From positions 62,001-126,000 of the forward strand of contig JAVJSD010000116.1 of assembly GCA_040219575.1 (NCBI GenBank): 64,000 bases of DNA, written 5' to 3'. The DNA comes from JAVJSD01 sp040219575. GTDB taxonomy: Bacteria > Planctomycetota > Planctomycetia > Pirellulales > Pirellulaceae. The notes beneath the pieces are model-generated. The model searched no databases. It was not told the origin of the DNA and saw only the letters and a list, made by a program, of their open reading frames with translations. Positions 1-10,412 of the stretch are shown one piece after another; within the stretch, counting starts at the first letter, position 1, and every line of letters starts with the position of its first letter. A program made the position numbers and the translations under genes.

Positions 1-792
1 GACCGTCAAACCGTCGTCGCTCAGCCGGGTTCCGCTCAACATCAGCTTGCGCAGTTGCGAGAGGTTCTTCAGATGGGCCAGGCCTGCGTCGCCGATGCGC
101 GTGTAGCGCAAATCCAGGTGCCGCAGGTCCCGGAGTTCGGACAAGAAGGCGACATCGTCGTCGTCCACCTTGCCGCCGGCGATCACCAGCACTTCGTATT
201 GCCGCAGAGCCCGTTGTTGAAGCCGGTTCAACTTGCCCCCTGGCACGCCGTCGAGCTTGATCTGCGCGATCGACTTGCCGTCGCTGCCCGTCTCGACGCT
301 GACATGGCCCCCCAGCGACTCGATGGCCAACGCCGCCCAGTCCCGCACGACGCGCAGCGCTCGCGCGCTGCGCCACGACACCGAACTGTTGGCCGAGTTC
401 TTTAGCCGCATCAGCGCCGCCGTGGAGGTGTCGGCCGTGTTTTCGTCCTCGTCGAGCGCCAGTTCCTCGAGGACCGAAATCGCCCGAATCGCCACTTCCA
501 GCTCTCCGACCAGGGCGGCCTCCTTGAGCGGCTCGACCGCCTCCACGCCGCACTTCTTCAGCCGGGCGGTGGCGGTCTCCCGCGTGCGAAACTCGGGGCT
601 CCCCAACTCACGAACCAAACGAGCGACCACCTCGGCGGAAACCACTTCGCGGTCCGCGTTCGCGTCCTTTGCCGGCTGCCCGCACCACGCGGACGAGGTC
701 CATAGCAACACGACCGCCATCGCCGACACGGAGGGCCCCACATTCCACTTCACTTTGTTCCACTTCACTTTGTCGCGACGGTGCGCTGTCAT
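1..792 (-). CDS. Leucine-rich-repeat protein, exported, C-terminus outside window
   Basis: The frame is open from an ATG at 792 to the window edge (264 codons, no stop), so only the N-terminal part is seen. The start is supported by AAAGG seven bases upstream. A hydrophobic stretch near residues 22-38 ending in a Cys (SSAWCGQ) looks like a signal peptide. Residues 50-120 are charged and helical, with a PEFRTRETATARL stretch typical of HEAT-like segments in planctomycete proteins. From about residue 205 there are leucine-rich repeats with the pattern L-x-x-L-x-x-L-x-L-x-x-T-x-I-x-D-A-G-L. Such proteins are common in Planctomycetota and their role is unknown. The first codons hold a tandem duplication of KVKWN. 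Confidence 0.85.
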   Translation of the reverse strand, partial: MTAHRRDKVKWNKVKWNVGPSVSAMAVVLLWTSSAWCGQPAKDANADREVVSAEVVARLVRELGSPEFRTRETATARLKKCGVEAVEPLKEAALVGELEVAIRAISVLEELALDEDENTADTSTAALMRLKNSANSSVSWRSARALRVVRDWAALAIESLGGHVSVETGSDGKSIAQIKLDGVPGGKLNRLQQRALRQYEVLVIAGGKVDDDDVAFLSELRDLRHLDLRYTRIGDAGLAHLKNLSQLRKLMLSGTRLSDDGLTV

Positions 793-1108
793 GAAAACGC
801 CTTTCGGGAGAGGTTTCAGTCTAGCGGCTGCGTGGTGGTCGGGCAAAGCATCGCGGCGACGGATTGCATCCTCCTCATGTGTCGTTGGGATGGACGTACA
901 CGCACGCGCCGCAAGCGAGTGGGTTATTCAGCGAGTTTGAAACGAAATTCACTCTCTCGCGCGGCGCGCCGGCATCGCCGATCCACCGTGACGCCGACTC
1001 GACGTCGGCACGCCACGGCTGCGGAAAGAGGCTTGCCGATAGGGACCAGAATTTCTTTTCGCGGAGGACCATACGTGTCATCTGCCTGCATCATCATGCC
1101 AGCACTGG

Positions 1109-1120
1109 GAACAAATGTTC
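1109..1120. promoter_or_regulatory. Candidate LexA operator (SOS box)
   Basis: The sequence GAACAAATGTTC is a perfect inverted repeat of GAAC around an AAAT core, and the right flank continues with G. It has the Gram-positive-type LexA box form (GAAC-N4-GTTC). It lies 124 bases upstream of the lexA start, as expected for autoregulation. The motif and its position are seen directly; binding is inferred. Confidence 0.55.
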
Positions 1121-1162
1121 GCTTTCACGCGAGGCGGCCTATCCATCGACCGGCGACGCCCC

Positions 1163-1218
1163 GGCAGGATGAAACCGTCCCGGCAGGTTGAAACCGTTCC
1201 GCACGTTGAAACCGTTCC
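1163..1218 (+). repeat. Three tandem 18-base repeats upstream of lexA
   Basis: Three consecutive near-identical units occur, each with the core TGAAACCGTYCC preceded by GGCAGG or GCACG, with a period of 18-19 bases. They lie between the candidate SOS box and the lexA start. If read in the lexA frame they would give a repetitive peptide (VETVP), which argues that they are 5' untranslated DNA. Confidence 0.75.
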
Positions 1219-1243
1219 GTCAGGGAAACGAGGAGTCGCCGCC

Positions 1244-1840
1244 ATGCTTCAGCCGCTCACGCCCCGCCAGCACGAGGTGTTCCGTTGTCTGTGCGATCTG
1301 CTCGAACGGGATCAGGCGAGCCCGACGGTCCGCGAACTGATGCAGAGCCTGCGTGTGGTTTCGACGAGCTCCGTCGTGCGGCATCTCGACGAGCTGCAGC
1401 AAAAGGGCTGGATCGAGCGACAAGCCGGTCGCTCGCGCGGGATCGCCCTCTCGGAAGCCGCCGCCCGACGGAGCCGGGGCATGCCCTGGTCGGGAGTGAT
1501 CGCCGCCGGCCTGATGCACGAGGCGATCGAACAGCAGGAACGCATCGACTTCGCCGAACTGCTGCACAAAGACAAGCATTTCACGCTCACGGTGCGCGGC
1601 GACTCGATGGTGGAGGCCCATATTCTCGACGGCGATTTGGTGGTGGTCCGCAGGCAGGAGGAGGCCGCCAAGGGGCAGATCGCCGTCGTCCGGACACCCG
1701 ACGGCCAGGCCACGGTTAAGTATTGGTTCCCCGAGAAAAACCGCATCCGGCTGCAACCGGCCAATCGCCGCATGCGGCCGTTGTACGTCCGCCGGGCGGA
1801 GGTGGTCGGCGTCGTGGTCTCGGTAGTCCGCACGCTATAA
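1244..1840 (+). CDS. lexA: LexA repressor
   Basis: This is the SOS-response repressor of 198 residues, the usual LexA length. The N-terminal winged helix (residues 1-65) begins LTPRQHEVF, as in LexA proteins. The self-cleavage site is Ala88-Gly89 (VIAAGLM), and the catalytic dyad is Ser121 (GDSM) and Lys159 (TVKYW). All residues needed for RecA-stimulated autocleavage are present. The ATG at 1244 was chosen over upstream in-frame starts because it fits the family N-terminus and follows GAGGAG. A candidate operator at 1109-1120 suggests autoregulation. No other SOS gene is adjacent. Confidence 0.95.
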   Translation: MLQPLTPRQHEVFRCLCDLLERDQASPTVRELMQSLRVVSTSSVVRHLDELQQKGWIERQAGRSRGIALSEAAARRSRGMPWSGVIAAGLMHEAIEQQERIDFAELLHKDKHFTLTVRGDSMVEAHILDGDLVVVRRQEEAAKGQIAVVRTPDGQATVKYWFPEKNRIRLQPANRRMRPLYVRRAEVVGVVVSVVRTL

Positions 1841-1879
1841 ACGAACCAGGGTGCACGGTGACTCTCTCGCCGCGCGACG

Positions 1880-1920
1880 ACGCACGCAACGACAACGCAC
1901 GCAACGACAGCAACGACAAC
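1880..1920 (+). repeat. Short low-complexity direct repeats
   Basis: GCACGCAACGACA occurs twice with a 15-base period, followed by further AACGACA-like units. It lies just downstream of lexA and has no evident function. Confidence 0.55.
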
Positions 1921-2031
1921 GCGGCAAACTCCAACACAAGCGACAAGGAAATGCGACAGGAGGTTGACGACGCGCGCCAGCGCCAGGTGCGGGCCTTTTC
2001 CCGCGGACGTGAATTCGAAAGTGGCAGAACG

Positions 2032-2316
2032 ATGAAAGGGATTTTTTATCAGGTTGTGTTGATCGATCCCCAGGGGGAGGCGGCGCCGGAATTGCGATAC
2101 CGGGCCCAAAGCCGAGACGAGGCCGAGGCTTGGACGCATGCCTGGGAGGAGGAACCGCTAGGTTTGGTCGCCGTGGTGTGGCCCAGTTGGGCGCGTTTGC
2201 CCGGCGGTTGCGTGGACGGTTTGTCCAACGCCGCGGAGGCCGCTTCGAGGAGCGAGACGACGGGGTGGGGCGACGGGCGGCGCGTCTTCGAGCGAAGTGC
2301 GGATCGGCCGGAATAA
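2032..2316 (+). CDS. Small hypothetical protein
   Basis: This is a possible 94-residue protein downstream of lexA. Its first half (MKGIFYQVVLIDPQG) looks like a real beta-strand-rich start, followed by an acidic amphipathic helix. The C-terminal third is low quality (Arg/Gly/Ser-rich). No strong ribosome-binding site is visible. I do not recognise the family. The frame stays open upstream to 1723, overlapping lexA, but that part looks non-coding. Confidence 0.4.
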   Translation: MKGIFYQVVLIDPQGEAAPELRYRAQSRDEAEAWTHAWEEEPLGLVAVVWPSWARLPGGCVDGLSNAAEAASRSETTGWGDGRRVFERSADRPE

Positions 2317-2364
2317 TGGCAGGGGCATTCCACCTTTCCGCCACGCTCGCAGCACGCCTGCAAG

Positions 2365-2390
2365 GGCGGGCGGCAATCACGCCGCCCGCC
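2365..2390. terminator. GC-rich hairpin between convergent genes
   Basis: There is a perfect 10-bp stem (GGCGGGCGGC / GCCGCCCGCC) with a six-base AATCAC loop. It lies between the plus-strand small gene and the minus-strand CitG-like gene, where it could stop transcription from either side. No U-tract follows. Two shorter hairpins (around 2420-2460) follow it. Confidence 0.5.
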
Positions 2391-2476
2391 TCGGCGCAGG
2401 CGAGCAGCAGTCCGTAGCCGACGCTGCCAGCGTCGTCGCCGATGCTGGCGGCATCGGCTGCGATCATGCAACGGCG

Positions 2477-3424
2477 TCAGCGAAACGGCGGTCTCACGAC
2501 GTTGTCGCGCAGCGCACAGAACAATCCGGCGGTCACCAGGTCGGCGGTCGTGCCGGGATTGCGGCGATGGCCGTCGCTGCGGAGCCAGAAGTCGAGCTCA
2601 CCAAGCGCCAAGTAGTAGTCGCTCTCCACATCGTCATCCGGGGCGCCGGCGGCGAGCACTTTCGCCGCGCGGGCCGAGGCCTCCCGCGCCGTCGCCGCGC
2701 CGCACTTGCGCGCGATCAGGCTGTCGGGAATCTCGGCCAACAGGCGGACATGGGTATGCACGATATTGGTCGTCAGCGGAGAGCCGGAGCGACCGCCTTC
2801 TTCGAGCCACGGCACGACCAGCCTGAAGACTTCTTCGAAACGGTTCGCATACTGTCGCGCGACGAGATCGCGCTCCGCCGCGGCCTGCATGGCGACCAGC
2901 ACGTCGGCCGGCGGCTTGTCGGCGATGTCCATCTCGTCGACGCGGCCCATCCCGCCCGCTTGGGCGTGGCGGATGGCCTCGTAGATTCGCTGCGAGTCGC
3001 CGGGCGTCAGCGCCCTCAGCACTTCGCCCACCCCTTCACGCAGACCGCGATCGCGCGGCACGGCGGCCAGCGGCGCCAGCAACAGAACGATGCCGAGATT
3101 CGTGTTCGTCTCGACCAGTTGCCGCGTGGCCCGCACCGCGGCGAGAGCGGTTTCGCCCACGCCGGCGCCGGCGGCGTTCTCCATCACCGGCCCGATCGCC
3201 GCGGCGCTGACGGCGAAGTCGGCGAAGGTGAGATCTTCGAAGTCCGCCCCGCGATGCACGTTGCCGGGCTTCGCCGCGATCGCCTCCAGCAGACAGGCCA
3301 GCGTGGCGCACCGGCCGATCGAAAGCGGCTTCGAGACGCAGTCCGCAGGCGATGGACGACGGACGTCGACGTCCGTCGTACGAGAAGACTGGTCGTCGCC
3401 CGTTTGTCGCGGTTCGGCCGTCAC
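2477..3424 (-). CDS. CitG-like triphosphoribosyl-dephospho-CoA synthase
   Basis: The protein is about 315 residues. The family makes 2'-(5''-triphosphoribosyl)-3'-dephospho-CoA, the precursor of the citrate/malonate lyase prosthetic group. Family hallmarks seen are AKPGNVHRGADF near residue 55, ETNTNLGIVLLLAPLA, a GGMGRVDEMDI segment and the late SDGHRRNPGTTADL motif. CitG-like proteins also occur in organisms with tetrahydromethanopterin C1 metabolism, including planctomycetes, where their role differs. No lyase genes are nearby, so that role is possible here. The likely start is a GTG overlapping the DUF1501 stop (GTGA), implying translational coupling. A 24-base palindrome lies within the first codons. 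Confidence 0.8.
   Translation of the reverse strand: MTAEPRQTGDDQSSRTTDVDVRRPSPADCVSKPLSIGRCATLACLLEAIAAKPGNVHRGADFEDLTFADFAVSAAAIGPVMENAAGAGVGETALAAVRATRQLVETNTNLGIVLLLAPLAAVPRDRGLREGVGEVLRALTPGDSQRIYEAIRHAQAGGMGRVDEMDIADKPPADVLVAMQAAAERDLVARQYANRFEEVFRLVVPWLEEGGRSGSPLTTNIVHTHVRLLAEIPDSLIARKCGAATAREASARAAKVLAAGAPDDDVESDYYLALGELDFWLRSDGHRRNPGTTADLVTAGLFCALRDNVVRPPFR
3356..3379. repeat. 24-base perfect palindrome (dispersed family, copy 1)
   Basis: A perfect palindrome centred on GTCGAC with arms ACGACGGACGTC / GACGTCCGTCGT. Related copies are at 36904-36929 and 42246-42267. This copy is in frame near the 5' end of the CitG-like gene and encodes about eight residues (TDVDVRRP) before the conserved part of the protein. 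Confidence 0.75.
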
Positions 3425-4809
3425 GCGAGCAGTTCCGAAATGACGCGGCCCTGGGAAATCTTCAGCGGCCGGCCGAAGCGATCGTGCAGATGTCCCTGGG
3501 GAGAAATGCCAAGCAGATGAAACATCGTGGCGGCCAGGTCCCAGGGAGCGATGCCGTCGGTGCGTGGTGTGGCGGCCAGGCGGTCCGACTCGCCGATCAC
3601 CTGGCCGTTGCGCAGACCGCCGCCGGCGACCAGCAGCGAATAGCAGTCGGGCCAGTGGTCGCGGCCGGCGTCCTTGTTCATCTTCGGCGTGCGGCCGAAC
3701 TCGCCCAGGCAGACGACCAGCGTATCGTCCAGCAACGATCGCTCGTCGAGATCCGTCAGGAACGCCGCCAGTCCCCGATCGAACGGCGGCAGCAGTTTCC
3801 GCAGCGTGGGGTAGTTCTGCTTGTGCGTGTCCCACTGATCGGCGTTCATTCGCGACCAGTTGACGGTCACCAGCGGCACGTCGGCCTCGACAAGTCGACG
3901 GGCCAGCAGCATGGTCTGTCCGAACTTGGTGCGGCCATAGCGATCGCGCACCGCGTCGCGCTCCTGCTCGAGATTGAACGCCTGCTGGCCTTGCGACGTG
4001 CGGAGCAGTTCGAAGGCCCGGGCGGCGAGTCGATCCTGATCGGCGACCTGCAGGGCCGCCTCGTCGATTCGCCTCGAAAGCCCGTTCAAGTCCTCGACGA
4101 GCTTCCGTCTGGCCAGGAGTCGCGGGGAGGGCACATCGTCGTGCGCCGCCAAGACATCGACGCGGAAGTCGGCCTCGTTGGGGTCGGCGGCGATGCGGAA
4201 GGGATCGTACGACCTTCCCAGGAACCCCGGGCCCTGTCCCGCCAGCGGTGGGCGATTCCCCTGATGCATCACCGGCCCCAACACCACGAAGTCGGGCACG
4301 CCCCGCTGCGACGGCCGCAATTGCGACACCACCGAGCCGTAGGTAGGAAAATCGTCGGGGCGGGCGGGGGTGTTGGTGCCCGGGTTCGGATGCGGCTGTC
4401 CGGTCAGCGCGGTGTAGCTGGCCGTGCCGTGCTCGAAGTCGCGGTGCGACATGCTGCGGACAATCGAAAAACGCCGCGCGGCCTGGGCCAGGTGCGGCAT
4501 ATGCTCGCAGATCGCCATTCCGGGGACGGTCGTCGCGACGGGGCGGAATTCTCCCCGCGCCTCGGCCGGCGCCTCGGGCTTCATGTCCCACAGGTCCTGC
4601 TGGCCGGGGCCGCCGAACTGGAAGATCACCACGCATCGCTTGGCGCGGCCGAATCCGGCGATGCGGTCTTTTGACGCGGCTTCCCCTTCGCGAGCCCGAA
4701 GCAGATTCGGCCAACCGAGCCCCAAGGCCCCGATCGCGCCGATCTCGAGCCACGCGCGGCGAGTGAACTTCGCCCGATGCGTCGCATTCTGAAGGTTTGG
4801 TCGCGGCAT
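3421..4809 (-). CDS. DUF1501 protein (sulfatase-like fold, Tat-type signal)
   Basis: The protein has 462 residues. It begins with a twin-arginine-like signal (TRRAWLEIG, then a Gly/Ala-rich hydrophobic run), so it is probably exported folded. The body is typical of the planctomycete DUF1501 family, related to alkaline phosphatase/sulfatase: VVIFQFGGPGQQDLWDMKP near residue 55, SHRDFEHG, DQWDTHKQN, and LGEFGRTPKMN with GRDHWP near the C-terminus. DUF1501 genes usually pair with a DUF1549/DUF1553 cytochrome gene, but no such partner is here. The ATG at 4809 was chosen for the signal peptide and an AGGA six bases upstream. It overlaps the CitG-like gene by four bases, suggesting an operon. Confidence 0.9.
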   Translation of the reverse strand: MPRPNLQNATHRAKFTRRAWLEIGAIGALGLGWPNLLRAREGEAASKDRIAGFGRAKRCVVIFQFGGPGQQDLWDMKPEAPAEARGEFRPVATTVPGMAICEHMPHLAQAARRFSIVRSMSHRDFEHGTASYTALTGQPHPNPGTNTPARPDDFPTYGSVVSQLRPSQRGVPDFVVLGPVMHQGNRPPLAGQGPGFLGRSYDPFRIAADPNEADFRVDVLAAHDDVPSPRLLARRKLVEDLNGLSRRIDEAALQVADQDRLAARAFELLRTSQGQQAFNLEQERDAVRDRYGRTKFGQTMLLARRLVEADVPLVTVNWSRMNADQWDTHKQNYPTLRKLLPPFDRGLAAFLTDLDERSLLDDTLVVCLGEFGRTPKMNKDAGRDHWPDCYSLLVAGGGLRNGQVIGESDRLAATPRTDGIAPWDLAATMFHLLGISPQGHLHDRFGRPLKISQGRVISELLA

Positions 4810-4899
4810 GTCCTGGATCCGACACAGAGCTTGGAGGAAGTCCCCCCAGGTTAATCGATCGGCGACGGGGAGTGTTACCCCGCAACTCCCACCCGCCCC

Positions 4900-4929
4900 T
4901 TGAAGATCACTCGCAAACAATGGTATCTT
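4900..4929 (+). promoter_or_regulatory. Candidate sigma-70 promoter for carB
   Basis: TTGAAG (4900-4905) and TATCTT (4924-4929) are separated by 18 bases, about 70 bases before the carB start. It is a moderate match only. Confidence 0.35.
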
Positions 4930-4999
4930 CGCGAGATTTTCCACAGAATGGGACGAACACGGTCCCTCAACCGAAGTTTTACCGGGAAACAGACTTACC

Positions 5000-8272
<3,273 letters not shown>

Positions 8273-8301
8273 GGCTTCCTGTTGACTGATTGGGGCGAGC
8301 C

Positions 8302-8850
8302 ATGGCGAAGAAAACGTCTTCACCGACGAAACGAGCGACTTCGACGGAGATTGAAGGAGCCATCCTGGTCGTGCGCGGGTGCCGTGTTCTTCTCGACCAG
8401 GATTTGGCGCGTCTGTATGGAGTGACTACGGCCGCCTTGAATCAGGCGGTGAAGCGAAACACCGAAAGATTTCCCGGCGATTTCGCATTTCAGCTTACGC
8501 AGGAGGAGTTTACGACGTTGATATCACAGAATGTGATATCAAAGAGCGGTCGGGGCGGTCGCACGAAGCATCCTTGGGCGTTCACCGAACTCGGCGTCGC
8601 CATGTTGTCGAGCGTCTTGCGCTCAACGACTGCAGCTCAGGTCAACATCGAAATCATGCGCACGTTCGTTCGACTTCGCCGCCTCATGGCGACGCCTGGC
8701 GAACTCGTCGAGCAATTGACGAAATTGGCGGAAACGGTGCAATTGCACGACGATCAAATCAAGGCCGTCAGCCGCGTGCTGCAACAGATGCTGGAAACGC
8801 CGGAACCACCAAAACGCCGCATCGGCTTTTTCCGCGAGCAAGTCGAGTAG
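8302..8850 (+). CDS. ORF6N domain DNA-binding protein
   Basis: The 182-residue protein has an N-terminal ORF6N domain (about residues 15-105). Its signature is VRGCRVLLDQDLARLYGV, then LNQAVKRNTERFP, DFAFQLT and the HPWAFTELGVAMLSSVLRS motif. The C-terminal 75 residues are helical, probably coiled coil. ORF6N domains are known from phage antirepressor-type proteins and are widespread as single chromosomal genes, so this may be a phage remnant. It lies 29 bases after carB on the same strand, and the ATG at 8302 follows GGGGCGAG. A perfect 9-3-9 inverted repeat lies within the coding sequence at 8520-8540. Confidence 0.85.
   Translation: MAKKTSSPTKRATSTEIEGAILVVRGCRVLLDQDLARLYGVTTAALNQAVKRNTERFPGDFAFQLTQEEFTTLISQNVISKSGRGGRTKHPWAFTELGVAMLSSVLRSTTAAQVNIEIMRTFVRLRRLMATPGELVEQLTKLAETVQLHDDQIKAVSRVLQQMLETPEPPKRRIGFFREQVE
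8520..8540. repeat. Perfect 9-3-9 inverted repeat inside the ORF6N gene
   Basis: GATATCACA and TGTGATATC flank a three-base GAA spacer. It encodes part of the ISQNVISK stretch. It may be chance or a binding site for the gene's own DNA-binding product. Confidence 0.6.
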
Positions 8851-9135
8851 TCGGCCCGGTCGGCTCCCCGTCATCGACCACCTCACTCCAGCGCGCAAGC
8901 CCTTCCGAAACAAAACGTTCCGTCAGCACACGCCGGAAAGCCAGTTTTTGGCTGATGTTGCTGGCCTAATGTGTCGTACACTTTTCGCGTCCGATCGGTC
9001 GCAAATTCCGCGGGAGCCCTCGCTTTCCTTGACGCTGTCGCAATGGGTGTGTTAGCTGGAGAGGAGTGGGGCGTTGCGCGCCGCCGTTGGCGACGCTCGC
9101 TGGGCTTTCGGCGTCGCCAGAATTCAATTCGCATC

Positions 9136-10278
9136 ATGCCGCAATCGAGACATATCCTTCACTGCCGCGTTGCGTTGCTAGTTGCAGCACTCGCGTCGAC
9201 GCACGCTCAGGCGCAAGTTGACTTGCCGCGCGCCGGGCAGGAAGACCGCGGGCTGGTCGTGCCGGCGGTGGAGCCGAAGTCGGGCGACGGCCGTCGCGTG
9301 CTGCTGAAGGATTCCCACGGTGAGGTTGTGGTCGGCAAGATCTATCTCGACATGGTGCAGCGCTACGTGGTGCTCTTGCCCGACGGCCGCATGACCTCCG
9401 TCAAGATCGAGGAGACCACGCCCACCGAGCGTCCCTTCCAGCCTTACTCCAAGGATGAACTGGCTCGGCGACTCACCGAGGCCGACGGCCCGTTCCCGGG
9501 CTTCAAGTCACGCAGCACCGCGCGGTACGTGTACGTCTACAACACCAGCGAAGGCTTCTCCACGGCGACGAGCCGCATCCTGGAGACGATGTATTCGCCG
9601 TTGGTCGCCTGGTGCAAGCGGGCCGGTCTGGAAGTGCAGGAGCCCGAAACGCCGATGGTGGTGGTGATGTTCGCGAACAAGGAGCAGTTGCATCACTACT
9701 GGGAGGGCCCCGAGGGAATGCTGGCGTTCTACAACGCGGTGAACAACTACACCGTGATGTACGAACCCGCTCCCGGCACGACCGCCTACGCGCAGGTGTT
9801 CGGCACCATCGCGCACGAAGGCGTGCATCAGATTTTGGCCAACATCGGGGTGCAACAGCGTTTGTCGCGGTGGCCGCTGTGGTTCAGCGAGGGAATGGCG
9901 GAGTACTTCGCCCCCACGGAGACCGGCCGACGGATTCGCTGGAAAGGCGTGGGCATGGTGAACGACGTGCGGCTGCGCGATCTGAGCGGATACGTGCAGC
10001 AGCGCGGCGCGGCGAACCTCGCCGGCGGCGCGCTGGTCGGCGAGACGGTCGGCGCCGAGGCGCTCGATGCGGCCGGTTACGCCAAGTCGTGGGCCCTGGT
10101 GCATTTCCTCGAACGCCGCCGACGCGACGCCTTCCAGGCCTACCTGGCCGATGTGGCCGGTCTCAAGGGCTTCGCCCAGGACGTCCCCGACAAGACCGAA
10201 CTCTTCCAAAAACACTTCGGCGACAACTTCGACGCGCTGCAGCAGGACTGGTTCGGACACCTCCGCACGCTGCGGTAG
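9136..10278 (+). CDS. DUF1570 exported metallopeptidase-like protein
   Basis: The 380-residue protein starts with a signal peptide (ending around ASTHAQAQ). The middle carries a zinc-peptidase motif HEGVH (HExxH) near residues 227-231, followed by WFSEGMAEYF, whose Glu would be the third ligand of a gluzincin-type site. This is the planctomycete DUF1570 arrangement, in which the substrate is unknown. The first 110 residues resemble an SHD1-like segment (REDRGLVVPAV, then WTSVKIE-like strands). The ATG at 9136 was chosen because it starts the signal peptide; the frame is open further upstream to 8971 without protein character. Confidence 0.85.
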   Translation: MPQSRHILHCRVALLVAALASTHAQAQVDLPRAGQEDRGLVVPAVEPKSGDGRRVLLKDSHGEVVVGKIYLDMVQRYVVLLPDGRMTSVKIEETTPTERPFQPYSKDELARRLTEADGPFPGFKSRSTARYVYVYNTSEGFSTATSRILETMYSPLVAWCKRAGLEVQEPETPMVVVMFANKEQLHHYWEGPEGMLAFYNAVNNYTVMYEPAPGTTAYAQVFGTIAHEGVHQILANIGVQQRLSRWPLWFSEGMAEYFAPTETGRRIRWKGVGMVNDVRLRDLSGYVQQRGAANLAGGALVGETVGAEALDAAGYAKSWALVHFLERRRRDAFQAYLADVAGLKGFAQDVPDKTELFQKHFGDNFDALQQDWFGHLRTLR

Positions 10279-10412
10279 TCGTAAGCCCGAGCCTGTTGCG
10301 CCAGCAAGGGAGCGCTCGACCAAGCGCACCCCCAATCGCAAATCGAGCGGCGGTGCGATAATCTGCACGCCTTCGCGGATGCGACAGTCCACCCTCAGCG
10401 CAACAACGACCC

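Larger units (their letters stand above)
793..1243. other. lexA upstream region (divergent intergenic)
   Basis: This 451-base region separates the divergent leucine-rich-repeat gene and lexA. It holds a perfect GAAC-N4-GTTC inverted repeat at 1109-1120 and three tandem 18-base repeats at 1163-1218. Open frames across it have no recognisable protein content. Confidence 0.6.
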
